The notes under the pieces were generated by a model. The model was not told the origin of the DNA, did no database searches, and worked only from the letters and a program-made list of their open reading frames with translations. From the NCBI GenBank assembly GCA_947650365.1, contig OX393553.1:40347949-40411948 (forward strand): a stretch of DNA of 64,000 nt. The letters run 5' to 3'. Shown here in pieces: positions 1-15,053 of this stretch. The DNA is from Chamaelirium japonicum (Eukaryota > Streptophyta > Magnoliopsida > Liliales > Melanthiaceae). Each line of letters opens with the position of its first letter. Position 1 is the stretch's first letter. The translations under genes and the position numbers were made by a program.

Positions 1-2725
1 CATTCTAATTCATTCGTACGATCCATTCTAATTCATTCTAATTCGAATTAGAATGGATAGTATGAATGAATTAGAATGGATCGTGCTAATGAATTAGAAT
101 AGATCGTACGAAGGAATTAGAATGGATCGTTCGAAGGATTTAGAATGGATCGTACGAATGAATTAGAATGGATACATTCAATCGTGCGAATGAATTACAA
201 TGGATCGTACGAAGGAATTAGAATGGATCGTACGAAGGAATTAGAATTGATCGTACGAATGAATTAGAATGGATACATTCGTGAAAAAGAATTAGAATGG
301 TTTGTATGAATGAATTAGAATGGATCGTACAAATTAATTAGAATGGATCGTATGAATGAATTAGAATGGATTGTATGAATGAAGTAGATTGGATCGTACG
401 AATGTACTCATTCGTACGATCCATTCTAATTCATTCGCACGAATGTATCCTCATTCGTACGATCCATTCTAATTCATTTGCACGATCCATTCTAATTCAT
501 TCATACAATCCATTCTAATTCTTTTGCACGAATGTATCCATTCTAATTCTTTCGTACGATCCATTCTAATTCATTCGTACGATCCATTGTAATTCATTCA
601 TACGATCTATTCTAATTCATTCACACGAATGTATCCATTCTAATTCCTTCTTACGATACATTTTAATTCATTGCCAGTTGAATTCATTCTAATTCATTGA
701 TACGATCCATTCTAATTCATTCGTACAATCCATTCTAATTCATTTGCACGAATGCATCCATTCTAATTCATTCGTACGATCCATTCTAATTCATTCATAC
801 GATCCATTCTAATTCATACGGTTGATCGTACAAATCGATCATTCTAATTCATTCATACGATCCATTCTAATTCATTCGTACGATCTATTCTAATTCATTC
901 GCACGATCCATTCTAATTCATTCATACGATCCATTCTAATTCATTCATACAATCCATTCTAATTCTTTCGCATGAATGTATCCATTCTAATTCATTCGTA
1001 CGATCCACCCTAATTCCTTCGTATGATCCATTCTAATTAGAATGGATTAGAATGGATCGTACGTATGAAATAGAATGGATCGTACGATTGAATTAGAATG
1101 GATACATTCATGCGAATGAATTAGAATGGATCGTATGAATGAATTAGAATGGATCGTATTAATGAATTAGAATGGATCGTGCGCTCGATCCATCCTAATT
1201 CATTCATACGATCCATTATGTTTCATTTGCACGAATGTATCCATTCTAATTCATTCGTACGATCCATTCTAATTCATTCGCATGAATGTATCCATTCTAA
1301 TTCATTCGTACGATCCATTCCAATTCATTTGCACAATCTAATCTAATTCACTCGTACGATCCATTCTAATTCCTTCGTATGATCCATTGTAATTCATTCG
1401 CACGAATGTATCCATTCTAATTCATTCATACGATCCATTCGAATTCATTCATACGATCCATTCTATTTCATTCGTACGATCCATTCTAATTCATTCATAC
1501 GATCCATTCTTACTCATTCGTACGATCCATTCTAATTCATTCGCACGAATGTATCCATTCTAATTCATTCGTACGATCCATTCTAATTCATTTGTAAGAT
1601 CCATTCTAATTCATTCATACAATCCATTCTAATTCTTTTGAATGAATGTATCCATTCTAATTCATTCGTACGATCCATTCTAATTCATTCGTACGATCCA
1701 TTCTAATTCATTCGTACGATCCATTCTAATTCATTAGCACGATCCCATTCGTACGATCCACCCTAATTCCTTCGTATGATCCATTCTAATTCATTCGCAC
1801 GAATGTATCCATTCTAATTCATACGTACGATCCATTCTAATTCATTCGCACGATCCATTCTAATTCATTCGTACGATCCATTCTAATTCATTCATACGAT
1901 CCATTCTAATTCATTCGTACGATCCATTCGAATTCATTCATACGATCCATTTTAATTCATTCATACGATCCATTCGAATTCATTCATACAATCCATTCTA
2001 ATTCATTCGCACGAATGTATCCATTCTAATTCATTCGCACGATCCATTCTAATTCATTCACACAATCTATTCTAATCTATTCTAATTAGAATGGATCATA
2101 CGAAGGAATTAGGGTGGATCGTACGAATGAATTAGAATGGATACATTCGTGCGAAAGAATTAGAATGGATCTTATGAATGAATTAGAATGGATCGTATGA
2201 ATAAATTAGAATGGATCGTGCGAATGAATTAGAATGGATCGTACGAATGAATTAGAATAATCCATTCGTACGATCATTCATATGAATTAGAATGGATCGT
2301 AAGAATGAATTAGAATGGATCGTACGAATGAATTAGATTGGAGACATTCGTGCAAATGAATTAGAATTGATCGTACGATTCATTCTAATTCATCCGCACG
2401 AATGTATTCATTCGCGCAATCTATTCTAATTCATTTGTACGATCCATTCTAATTCATTAGCACGATCCATTCTAATTCATTCGTACGATCCCTTCTATTT
2501 TATTTGTACAATCCATTCTTACTCATTCGTACGATCCATTCTAATTCATTCGCACGAATGTATCCATTCTAATTCATTCGTATGATCCATTATAATTCAT
2601 TCGCACGATCCATTCTAATTCATTTGTACGATCCATTCTAATTCATACTCACAATCTATTCTAATTCATTCGTACGATCCATTCTAATTCATTAGCACGA
2701 TCCATTCTAATTCATTCGTACGATC
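1..2725. repeat. Satellite, mosaic strand, mostly reverse
   Basis: Reverse-strand units predominate. Forward-strand patches lie at about 45-400, 1030-1185 and 2085-2370. Two small interruptions do not fit the unit: TTGCCAGTTG at 671-680 and CATACGGTTGATC near 816. No gene is present. Confidence 0.85.
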
Positions 2726-5700
2726 GTGTGAATGAATTAGAATGGATCGTGTGAATGAATTAGAATGAATTAGAATGGATCATGTGGATATATTCGTGCG
2801 AAAGAATTAGAATGGATTGTACGAATGACTTAGAATGGATCGTATGAATGAATTAGAATGGATCGTATGAATGAATTTGAATTGATCATACGAATGAATT
2901 AGAATGGATAAAATGAATTAGATTGGATCGTACGAATGAATTAGAATTGATTGTACGTATGAATTAAAATGAATCGTATGAATGAATTAGAATGGATCGT
3001 GCGAATGAATTAGAATGGATCGTACGAATGAATTAGAATGGATACATTCGTGCGAATGAATTAGAATGGATCGTACAAATGAGTAAGAATGGATCGTACG
3101 AATGAAATAGAATGGATCGTACGAATGAATTAGAATGGATCGTACTAATGAATTAGAATGGATCCTATGAATGAATTAGAATGGATCGTATGAATGAATT
3201 CGAATGGATCGTATGAATAAATTAGAATGGATCTTGCTAATGAATTAGAATGGACCGTACGAATAAATTAGAATGGATCGTATGAATGAATTAGAATGGA
3301 TCATACGAATGAATTAGAATGGATCGTGCGAATGAATTAGAATGGATCATACGAAGGAATTAGGGTGGATCGTACGAATGAATTAAAATGGATACATTCG
3401 TGCGAAAGAATAAGAATGGATTGTATGAATGAATTAGAATGGATCGTATGAATGAATTAGAATGGATCATGTGAATGAATTAGAACGGATCGTACGAATG
3501 AATTAGAATAGATCGTACGTATGAATTAGAATGGATCGTACGAATTAATTATAATGGATAGTATGAATGAATTAGAATGGATAGTACGAATGAATTAGAA
3601 TGGATCGTACGAATGAATTAGATTGGATACATTCGTGCAAAAGAATTAGAATGGATTGTATGAATGAATTAGATTGGATCGTATGAATGAATTAGAATGG
3701 ATAGTACGTATGAATTAGAATGGATACATTCATGGGAATGAATTAGAATGGATCGTACGAATGAATTAGAATGGATCATACGAATGAAATAGAATGGATC
3801 ATACAAAGGAATTAGAATGGATCGTATGAAAGAATTAGAATGGATCGTACGAAGGAATTAGTATGGATACATTCGTGCGAATGAATTACAATGGATCGTA
3901 TGAATGAATTAGAATGGATCGTATGAATGAATTCATGCGAATGAATTAGAATGGATCGTAGGAATGAATTAGATTGGATCGTATGAATGAATTAGAATGG
4001 ATCGTACGTATGAATTAGAATGGATAGTATGAATGAATTAGAATGGATCGTGCAAATGAATTAGAATGGATCGTGCGAATGAATTAGAATGGATCGTACG
4101 AATGAATTAGAATAGATTGTGCGAATGAATTAGAATGGATCGTACGAATGAATTAGAATAGATACATTCGTGCGAATGAATTAGAATGGATAGTATGAAT
4201 GAATTAGAATGGATCGTATGAATGAATTCCAATGGATCGTACGAATGAATTCGAATGGATACATTCGTGCGAATGAATTAGAATGGATCATATGAAGGAA
4301 TTAGGGTGGATCGTACGAATGAATTAGAATGGATACATTCGTGCGAAAGAATTAAAATGGATTGTATGAATGAATTCGAATGGATCGTACGAATGAATAA
4401 GAATGGATACATTCGTGCGAATGAATTAGAATGGGTCATACGAATGAATTAGAATGGATCGTACGAATGAATTAGAATGGGTCATACGAATGAATTAGAA
4501 TGGATCGTACGAATGAATTTTGAATGGATCGTACGAATGAATTAGAATGGATACATTCATGCGAATGAATTAGAATGGATCATATGAATGAATTAAAATG
4601 GATCCTATGAATGAGTTCGAATGGATCGTACGTATGAATTAGAATGGATCGTACGAATGAATTAGAATGGATCATATGAATGAATTAGAATGGATCGTAT
4701 GAAGGAATTATAATGGATCGTACGAAGGAATTAAAATGGATCGTACGAAAGAATTAGAATGGATCGTACGAATGAATTAGAATGGATACATTCGTGCAAA
4801 AGAATTAGAATGGATTGTATGAATGAATTAGAATGGATCGTACAAATGAATTAGAATAGATCATGCGAATGAATTAGAATGGATCATACGAAGGAATTAG
4901 GGTGGATCGTCGAATGAATTAGAATGGATACATTCGTGCGAAAGAATTAGAATGGATTGTATGAATGAATTTGAATGGATCGTACGAATGAATTAGAATG
5001 GATCGTACGAATGAATTAGAATAGCTCGTACGAATGAATTAGAATAGATCATGCGAATGAATTAGAGTGGATCTTACGAATGAATAAGAATAGATCGTGC
5101 GAATGAATAAGAATGGATCGTACGAATGAATTAGAATGGATCGTACGAATGAATTAGAATAGATCGTACGAAAGAAATAGAATGGATCCTACGAATGAAT
5201 TAGAATGGATCCATTCGTGCGAATGAATTAGAATGGATCGTATGAATGAATTAGAATGGATCGTGCGAATGAATTAGAATGGATCGTACGAATGAAATAG
5301 AATGGATCGTACGAATGAATTAGAATGGATCCATTCATGCAAAAGAATTAGAATAGATTGTATGAATGAATTAGAATGGATCGTATGAATGAATTAAATA
5401 GGATCGTGCTAATGAATTAGAATGGATCGTACGAATAAATTAGAATAGATTGTGCGAATGAATTACAATGGATCGTACGAATGAATTAGAATGATTCGTA
5501 TGAATGAATTAGAATGGATCATGCGAATGAATTAGAATGGATCGTACGAATGAATTAGAATGGATACATTCGTGCGAATGAATTAGAATGGATCGTACGA
5601 ATGAGTAAGAATGGAACGTACGGATGAAATAAAATGGATCGTACTAATAAATTAGAATGGATCATGCTAATGAATTAGAATGGATCGTATGAATGAATTA

Positions 5701-7015
5701 GAATAGATTGTGCGAATGAATACATTCGTCCGAATGAATTAGAATGGATCGTATGAATGAATTAGAATGGATTGTGCGAATTAATACATTCGTGCGATTG
5801 AATTAGAATGGATCGTATGAATGAATTAAAATGGATCGCATGAATGAATTAGAATGGATCGTATGAATGAATTCGAATGGATCTTACGAATGAATTAGAA
5901 TGGATACATTCGTGCGAATGAATTAGAATGGATCATACGAAGGAATTAGGGTGGATCGTACGAATGAATTAGAATGGATACATTCATGCGAAAGAATTAG
6001 AATGGATTGTATGAATGAATTAGAATGAATCTTATGAATGAATTATAATGAATCGTACGAATGAACTAGAATGGGTCGTACGAATGAATTAGAATGGATC
6101 GTATGAATGAATTAGAATGGATCATGCGAATGAATTAGAATGGACCGTACAAATGAATTAGAATATAATAGATACATTCGTGCGAATGAATTAGAATGGA
6201 TCGTACGAATGAGTAAGAATGGATCGTACGAATGAAATAGAATGGATCGTACGAATGAATTAGAATTGATCGTGCTAATGAATTAGAATGGATCGTACGA
6301 ATGAATTAGAAAAGATTGTACGTATGAATTAGAATGGATCATACGAATGAATTAGAATAGATACATTCGTGCGAATGAATTAGAATGGATGAGAATGGAT
6401 CGTGCGAAAGAATTAGAATGGATCGTATGAATGAATTAGAATAGATCGTACAAATGAATTAGAATGGATCGTGTGAATGAATTAGAATGGATCGTACGAA
6501 TGAATTAGAATGGATCGTACGAATGAATTAGAATGGATCGTGCGAATGAATTAGATTGGGTCGTGCGAATGAATTAGAATGGATAGTATGAATGAATTAG
6601 AATGGATCGTATGAATGAATTCAAATTGATCGTACGAATGAATTAGAATGGATACATTCGTGCGAAAGAATGAGAATGGATTGTATGAATGAATTAGAAT
6701 GGATCATATGAATGAATTAGAATAGATCGTGCGAATGAATTAGAATGGATCGTACGAATGAATTAGAATGGATCGTATGAATAAATTAGAATGGATCGTG
6801 CGAATGAATTAGAATGGATCGTACGAATGAATTAGAATGGATCGTATGAATGAATTCGAATGGTTCGTACAAATGAATTAGAATGGATACATTCGTGCGA
6901 ATGAATTAGAATGGATCGTACGAATGAGTAAGAATGGATCGTGCAAATGAATTAGAATGGATCGCATGAATGAATTAGAATGGATCGTATGAATGAATTA
7001 GAATGGATCGTATGA
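2726..7015 (+). repeat. Longest uniform forward satellite block (left)
   Basis: About 4.3 kb of forward-orientation units without a clear strand switch, starting at the junction CGTACGATCGTGTGAATG and ending at CGTATGATACGATCC. The 28-bp variant recurs throughout. GGAATTAGGGTGG variants (for example near 3355, 4295, 4895 and 5945) appear just before GTACGAATGAATTAGAATGG plus a 28-bp unit. This marks a local higher-order pattern different from the 189/120 pattern. Confidence 0.85.
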
Positions 7016-7461
7016 TACGATCCATTCAATTTCATTCGTACGATCTATTCTTACTCATTCGTACGTTCCATTCTAATTCATTCGCACGAATGTATCCATT
7101 CTAATTCATTCGTACGATCCATTCTAATTCATTCGCACGATCTATTCTAATTCATTTGTACGATCCATTCTAATTCATTCGCACGATCCATTCTAATTCA
7201 TCCGATCCAATCTAATTCATTGATACGATCCATTCTAATTCAGTCGTACGATCCATTCTTACTCATTCGTACGATCCATTCTAATTCATTCGCATGAATG
7301 TATCCATTCTAATTCATTCATACAATCCATTCTAATTCATTCGCACGATCCATTCTAATTCATTCGCACGATCCATTCTAATTCCTTCGTACGATCCATT
7401 CTATTTCATTCGTATCATCCATTCCAATTCCTTCGTACGATCCATTCTAATTCATTCGTAT
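7016..7461 (-). repeat. Reverse satellite block
   Basis: Short reverse-orientation block between two long forward blocks. It includes the complements of the GAGTAAG and GAAATAG variant units (CTTACTC, CTATTTC). Confidence 0.8.
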
Positions 7462-8931
7462 GAAAGAATTAGAATAGATTGTTTGAATGAATTAAAATGG
7501 ATCGTATGAATGAAATAGAATGGATCTGCGAATGAATTAGAATGGATCGTACGAATGAATTAGAATGGATCGTATGAATGAATTAGAATGGATCGTGCGA
7601 ATGAATTAGAATGGATCGTACGAATGAATTAGAATGGATACATTCGTGCGAATGAATTAGAATGGATCGTACGAATAAGTAAGAATGGATCGTACGAATG
7701 AATTAGAATGGATCGTATGAATTAGAATGGATCTTATGAATGAATTAGAATGGATCGTATGAATGAATTAGATTGGATCGTACGAATGAATTAGAATGGA
7801 TACATTCGTACGAATGAATAAGAATGGCTCGTATGAATGAATTAGAATGGATACATTCGTACGAATGAATTAAAATGGATCATATGAATGAATTAGAATG
7901 GATCGTACGAATGAATTAGAAAGGATCATATGAATGAATTAGAATGGATCGTGCGAATAAATTAGAGTTAATCGTATGAATGAAATAGAATGGATCGTAC
8001 GAATGAATTAGAATGGATCGTGCTAATGAATTAGAATGGATCATACGAATGAATGAGAATTAGAATGGATCGTATGAATGAGTAAGAATGGATCGTACGA
8101 ATGAAATAGAATGGGTCGTACGAATGAGTTAGAATGGATCGTGCTAATGAATTAGAATGGATCGTACGAATGAATTAGAATAGATGGTGCGAATGAATTA
8201 GAATGGATCGTACGAATGAATTAGAATGGATCGTATGAATGAATTAGAATGGATTGTGCGAATGAATTAGAATGGGTCGTACGATTAAATTAGAATGGAT
8301 CATACGAAGGTATTAGGGTGGATCGTATGAATGAATTAGAATGGATACATTCGTGCGAATAAATTAGAATGGATCGTACGAATGAGTAAGAATGGATCGT
8401 ACGAATGAAATAGAATGGATCGTACGAATGAATTAGAATGGATCGTGCTAATGAATTAGAATGGATCGTTCGAATGAATTAGAATAGATTGTGCGAATGA
8501 TTTAGAATGGATCGTACGAATGAATTAGAATGGATACATTTGTGCGAATGAATTAGAATGGATCGTATGAATGAATTAGATTGGATCGTATGAATGAATT
8601 AGAATGGATCGTGCGAATGAATTAGAATGGATCGTACGAATGAATTAGAATGGATACATTCGTGTGAATGAATTAGAATGTATCGTACGAATGAGTAAGA
8701 ATGGATCGTATGAACGAAATAGAATGGATCGTACGAATGAATTAGAATGGATCGTGCTAATGAATTAGAATGGATCGTACGAATGAATTAGAATAGATTG
8801 TGCGAATGAATTAGAATGGATCGTACGAATGAATTAGAATGGATATATTCGTGAGAAAGAATAAGAATGGATCGTATGAATGAATTAGAATGGATCGTAC
8901 GAATGAATTAGAATGGATCGTGCGAATGAAT
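7462..8931 (+). repeat. Forward satellite block containing a 189/120 higher-order repeat
   Basis: Forward orientation ending at GAATGAATTTCATTCGTACG. The last 600 bp show ordered higher-order repetition, listed separately at 8346-8843. Confidence 0.85.
8346..8843 (+). repeat. 189 + 120 + 189 bp higher-order repeat
   Basis: The 28-bp marker unit (TACATTCGTGCG or close) starts at 8346, 8535, 8655 and 8844, giving spacings of 189, 120 and 189 bp. These equal 28+7x23, 28+4x23 and 28+7x23. In each 189-bp block the order of variant units is the same: 28-bp marker, GAGTAAG unit, GAAATAG unit, standard unit, CGTGCTAATG unit, AGAATAGATT unit, then standard units. The same spacing and variant order recur at 14631-14940 and 18747-19245. 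Confidence 0.9.
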
Positions 8932-10493
8932 TTCATTCGTACGATCCATTCTTACTCATTTGTACGATCCTTTCTAATACATTCGCACGAATGTATCCAT
9001 TCTAATTCATTCGGACGATCCATTCTCATTCATTCGCACGATCCATTCTAATTCAATCATACAATCCATTCTAATTCTTTTGAATGAATGTACCCATTCT
9101 AATTCATTCGTACGATCTATTCTAATTCATTCGTACGATCCATTCTAATTCATTCGCACGATCCATTCTATTTCATTTGCACAATCCATTATAATTCATT
9201 CGTACAATCCATTCTAATTCATTAGCACGATCCATTCTAATTCTTTCGTATGATCCATTCTATCTAATTCTTTTGCACAAATGTATCCATTCTAATTCAT
9301 TCGTACGATCCATTCTAATTCCTCCGTACGATCCATTCTAATTCCTTCGTACGATCCATTCTATTTCATTCGTATGATCCATTCTAATTCCTTCGTACGA
9401 TCCATTCTAATTCATTCCCATGAATATATCCATTCTAATTCCTTCGTACGATTCGTTCTAATTCATTCATACGATCCATTCTTTCGTATGTATCCATTCT
9501 AATTCATTCGTACGATCCATTCTAATTCATTCACACGATCCATTCTAATTCATTCATATGATCCATTCTGATTCACGTACGATCCATTCCAACTCATTCG
9601 CACGATCCATTCTAATTCATTCGTACGATCCATTCTAATTCATTTGCACAATCCATTCTAATTCATTCGTACGATCCATTCTAATTCATTCGTACGATCC
9701 ATTCTAATTCATTCGTACGATCCATTCTAATTCATTCGTATGATCCATTCTAATTCATTAGCACGATCCATTCTAATTCATTCATACGATCCAGTCTATT
9801 TCATTCGTACGATCTATTCTTACTCATTCGTTCGATCCATTCTAATTCATTCGCACGATCCATTCTAATTCATTTATACGATCCTTTCTATTTCATTCGT
9901 ACGATCCATTCTTACTCATTCGTACGATCCATTCTAATTTATTCGCACGAATGTATCCATTCTAATTCATTCGTACGATCCATTCTAATTCATTCGCACG
10001 ATCCATTCTAATTCTTTCGTACGATCCATTCTAATTCATTCTTACGATCCATTCTAATTCATTCATACGATCCATTCTAATTCATTCATACAATCCATTC
10101 TAATTCTTTCCCACGAATTTATCCATTCTAATTCATTCGTACGATCCATTCTAATCCATTCGCACAATCTATTCTAATTCATTCGTACGATCCATTCTAA
10201 TTCATTCGTACGATCCATTCTAATTCGTTCGTACGATCAATTCTAATTCATTCGTACGATCCATTCAAATTCATTCATAGAATCCATTCTAATTCTTTTG
10301 CACGAAAGTATCCATTCTAATTCATTCGTACGATCCACCCTAATTCCTTCGTATGATCCATTCTAATTCATTCGCACAAATATATCCATTCCAATTCATT
10401 CGTACGATCCATTCTAATTCATTCGCACAATCTATTCTAATTCCTTCATACGATCCATTCTAATTCATTCGTACGTTCCATTCTAATTCCTTC
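8932..10493 (-). repeat. Reverse satellite block
   Basis: About 1.56 kb of reverse-orientation units. CTTACTC and CTATTTC variant units are scattered through it, which are the complements of the higher-order repeat markers. It ends at CCTTCATCGTACGAATG. Confidence 0.8.
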
Positions 10494-12937
10494 ATCGTAC
10501 GAATGAATTAGAATGGATACATTCGTGCGAATGAATTAGAATGGATCGTACGAATGAGTAAGAATGGATCGTACGAATTAAATAGAATGGATCGTACGAA
10601 TGAATTAGAATGGATCGTGCGAATGAATTAGATTGGATCGTACGAATGAATTAGAATGGATCGTACAAATGAATTAATTCATACGATCTATTCTAATTCA
10701 TTCTAATTCTTTCGCATGAATGTATCCATTCTAATTCATTCGTACGATCCATTCTAATTCATTCGCACGATCCATTCTAATTCATTCATACGATCCAATC
10801 TAATTCATTCATACGATCCATTTAATTCATTCGCACGAATGTATCCATTCTAATTCATTCGTATGATCCATTCTAATTCATTCGCACAATATATTCTTAC
10901 TCATTCATACGATCCATTAGAATGGATTCGTATGAATGAGTAGGAATAGATTGTGCGAATGAATTAGAATGGATCGTACGAATGAATTAGAATGGATCGT
11001 ATGAATGAATTAGAATGGATCGTGCGAATAATTAGAATGGATCATACGAATGAATTATAATGAATACATTCGTGCGAATGAATTAGAATGGATCGTACGA
11101 ATGAGTATGAATGGATCGTACGAATGAAATAGAATGGATCGTACGAATGAATTAGAATGGATCGTGCTAATGAATTAGAATCGATCGTACGAATGAATTA
11201 GAATAGATTGTGCGAATGAATACATTCGTGCGAATGAATTAGAATGGATCGTACGTATGAAATAGAATGGATCATACGAATGAATGAATTAGAATGGATC
11301 GTACGAATGAATTAGAATAGATTGTGCCCAGGAATGAATTAGAATGGATACATTCGTACAATCCATTCTAATTCATTCGTACGATCCATTCTAATTCATT
11401 CGCATGATCCATTCTAATTAATTCGTACGATCCATTCTAATTCCTTCGTACGATCCATTCTAATTCCTTCGTACGATCCATTCTAATTCTTTCGTACGAT
11501 CCATTCTAATTCATTTGCACGATCCATTCTAATTCATTCATACAATCCATTCTAATTCTTTTGCACGAATGTATCCATTCTAATTCATTCATACGATCCA
11601 TTCTAATTCATTCGCATGATCCATTCTAATTCATTCGTACGATCCATTTTAATTCATTCGTACGATCCACCCTAATTCCTTCGTATGATCCATTCTAATT
11701 CATTCACACGAATGTATCCATTCTAATTCATTCGTACGTACCTTACGAATTCATTCATATGATCCATTCTAATTCATTCGTACGATCCATTTTAATTCAT
11801 TCGCACGATCTATTCTAATTCATTCATATGATCCATTATAATTCATTCGTACGATCCATTCTAATTCATTCGCACGATCCATTCTAATTCATTCATACGA
11901 TCCATTCTAATCCATTCATACAATCCATTCTAATTCTTTCGCACGAATGCATCCATTCTAATTCATTCGTACGATCCATTCGAATTCATTCGTACGATCA
12001 ATTCTAATTCATTCATACGATCCATTCTAATTCATTCGCACGAATGCATCCATTCTAATTCATTCGTACGATCCATTCTAATTCGTTCCTACGATCCATT
12101 CTATTTCATTCGTACGATCCATTCTTACTCATTCGTACGATTTATTCTAATTCATTCGCACGAATGTATCCATTCTAAATCATTCGTATGATCCATTGTA
12201 ATTCATTCGCACGATCCATTCTAATTCAATGAGTAAGAATGGATCATATGAATGAAATAGAATGGATCATACGAATGAATTAGAATGAATCGTGCTAATG
12301 AATTAGAATGGATTATACGAATGAATTAGAATGGATCGTATGAATGAATTAGAATGGATCGTGGGAATGAATTAGAATGTATCCATTCTAATTCATTCAT
12401 ACGATCCATTCTAATTCATTCGCATAATCTATTCTAATTCATTCGTACGATCCATTTTAATTCATTCGCACGATCCATTCTAATTCATTTGTATGATCCA
12501 ATCTAATTCATTCGCACGAATTAGAATGGATCGTACGAATGAAATAGAATGGATCGCACTAATGAATTAGAATGGATCGTGCGAATGAATTACATTGGAT
12601 CGTGCGAATGAATTAGAATGGATCGTACGAATGAATTAGAATGGATACATTCGTGCGAATGAATTAGAATGGATCATACGAATGAATTAGAATGGATCGT
12701 ATGAATGAATTAGAATGGATCGTGCGAATGAAATCGAATGGATCGTACGAATGAATTAGAATGGATACATTCGTGCGAATGAATTAGAATGGATCATATG
12801 AATGAATTAGAATGGATCGTATGAATGAATTAGAATGGATACTTTCGTACAAATGAATTAGAATGGATTGTCTGAATGAATTAGAATGGATCGTATGAAT
12901 GAATTAGAATGGAGCGTGCGAATGAATTAGAATCGAT
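10494..12937. repeat. Satellite, fine strand mosaic
   Basis: Forward patches at about 10494-10676, 10920-11342, 12230-12376 and 12515-12937 alternate with reverse patches. From about 10921 onward this is the first copy of a 4.13-kb tandem duplication. The block ends just before CCAACTAGTC (12938), a short stretch that does not belong to the satellite unit and marks the duplication. Confidence 0.85.
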
Positions 12938-15053
12938 CCAACTAGTCTATTTCATTCGTACGATCTATCCTACGATTCATTCTAATTCATTCGTACGATC
13001 CATTCTAATTCATTCATACGATCCATTCTAATTCATTCGTACGAATGTATCCATTCTAATTTATTCGTTCGATCCATTCTAATTCATTCGCATGATCCAT
13101 TCTAATTCATTCGTACTATCCATTCTAATTCATTCGTACGATCCACCCTAATTCCTTCTGATGATCCATTCAAATTCATTCGCACGAATGTATCCATTCT
13201 AATTCATTCGTACGATCCATTCAAATTCATTCATACGATCCATTCTAATTCATTTGTACGATCCATTCTAATTCATTCGCACGATCCATTCTAATTCATT
13301 CATATGATCCATTCTAATTCATTCGTACGATTTATTCTAGTTCATTTGTACGATCCATTCTAATTCATTCATACGATCCATTCTAATTCATTTATACAAT
13401 CCATTATAATTCTCTCGCACGAATGAATCCATTCTAATTCATTCGTATGATCCATTCGAATTCATTCATATGATCCATTCTAATTCATTCATACGATCCA
13501 TTCTAATTCATTCGCATGAATGTATCCATTCTAATTCATTCGTACGATCCATTCTAATTTATTCGCACGATCCAATCTAATTCATTCGCACGATCCATTC
13601 TAATTCATTCGTACGATCCATTCTATTTCATTCGTACGATCCATTCTTACTCATTCGTACGATCCATTCTAATTCATTTGCACGAACGTATCCATTCTAA
13701 TTCATTCGTACGATCCATTCTAATTCATTCGCACGATCCATTCTAATTCATTCATACGATCCATTCTAATTCATTCGTACGATCCATTCTAATTCATTTG
13801 CATGATCCATTCTAATTAATTCATACGATCCATTCTAATTCATTCGTACGATCCATTCTAATTCATTCGCATGATCCATTCTAATTCATTCATACGATCC
13901 AATCTAATTCATTCATACAATCTATTCTAATTCATTAGCACGAATGTATCCATTCTAATTCATTCGTACGATCCATTCTAATTCATTCGCACAATCCATT
14001 CTAATTCATTCGTACGATCCATTCGAATTCATTCATACGATCCATTCTAAATCATTAATATGATCCATTCTAATTCATTCATACGATCCATTCTAATTCA
14101 TTCGTACGATCCATTCTAATTAATTCGCACGATCCATTCTAATTCATTCGCACGATCCATTCTAATTCATTCATACGATCCATTCAAATTCATTCATACA
14201 ATCCATTCTAACTCTTTCGCAGGAATGGATTGAATGAATGAAATAGAATGGATCGTATGAATGAATTAGAATGGATCGTGCGAATGAATTAGAATGGATC
14301 GTACGAATGAAGTAGAATGGATACATTCATGCGAAAGAATTAGAATGGATTGTGCGAATGAATTAGAATGGATCGTACGAATGAATTAGAAAGGATACAT
14401 TCGTGCGAATGAATTAGAATGGATCGTATGAATGAATTAGATGGGATCGTAAGAATGAATTGGAATGGATCGTGCGAATGAATTATAATGGATCGTACGA
14501 ATGAATTAGAATGGATCGTATGAATGAATTAGAATGGATCGTGTGAATGAATTAGAATGGATCGTACGAATGAATTAGAATGGATCGTGCGAATGAATTA
14601 GAATGGATCGTACGAATGAATTAGAATGGATACATTCGTGCGAATGAATTAGAATGGATCGTACGAATGAGTCAGAATGGATCGTACGAATGAAATAGAA
14701 TGGATCGTACGAATGAATTAGAATGGATCGTGCTAACGAATTAGAATGGATCGTTCGAATGAGTTAGAATAGATTGTGCGAATGAATTAGAATGGATCGT
14801 ACGAATGAATTAGAATGGATACATTCGTGAGAATGAATTAGAATGGATCGTATGAATGAATTAGATTGGATCGTATGAATGAATTAGAATGGATCGTGCG
14901 AATGAATTAGAATGGATCGTACGAATGAATTAGAATGGATACATTCGTGCGAATGAATTAGAATGTATCGTACGAATGAGTAAGAATGGATCGTACGAAT
15001 GAAATAGAATGGATCGTACGAATGAATTAGAATGGATCATGCTAATGAATTAG
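10921..15053. repeat. 4.13-kb segmental duplication, copy 1
   Basis: Non-satellite marker strings recur exactly 4,133 bp downstream: ATTGTG followed by C/A-rich AAGG or CAGG (11321 vs 15454), GTGGGAATGA (12361 vs 16494) and CCAACTAGTC (12938 vs 17071). Further right, ACTCTTTCGC (14211 vs 18304) is offset by 4,093 and the 28-bp markers (14631 vs 18747) by 4,116. A few unit-sized indels have therefore accumulated. All strand switches inside are conserved between copies. Confidence 0.88.
12938..14222 (-). repeat. Reverse satellite block
   Basis: Starts at CCAACTAGTC and continues in reverse orientation until GCAGGAATGGATTGAATG at about 14222. It includes the reverse-strand version of the higher-order repeat near 13500-13700, where CTATTTC and CTTACTC units precede a GAACGTATCC marker. 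Confidence 0.82.

Noticed and set aside
1149-1346. Short open frames reading NSFVRSILIHSHECIHS, here and in other places on both strands of the satellite
   Set aside because: They follow directly from the 23/28-bp unit (three 23-bp units give a 23-residue frame). They lack independent start context, change frame at every irregular unit and occur on both strands.
12936-12949. CCAACTAGTC as a possible separate insertion or attachment site
   Set aside because: It recurs at 17071 only because of the 4.13-kb duplication. It is a roughly 10-bp irregularity with no inverted ends or target duplication.
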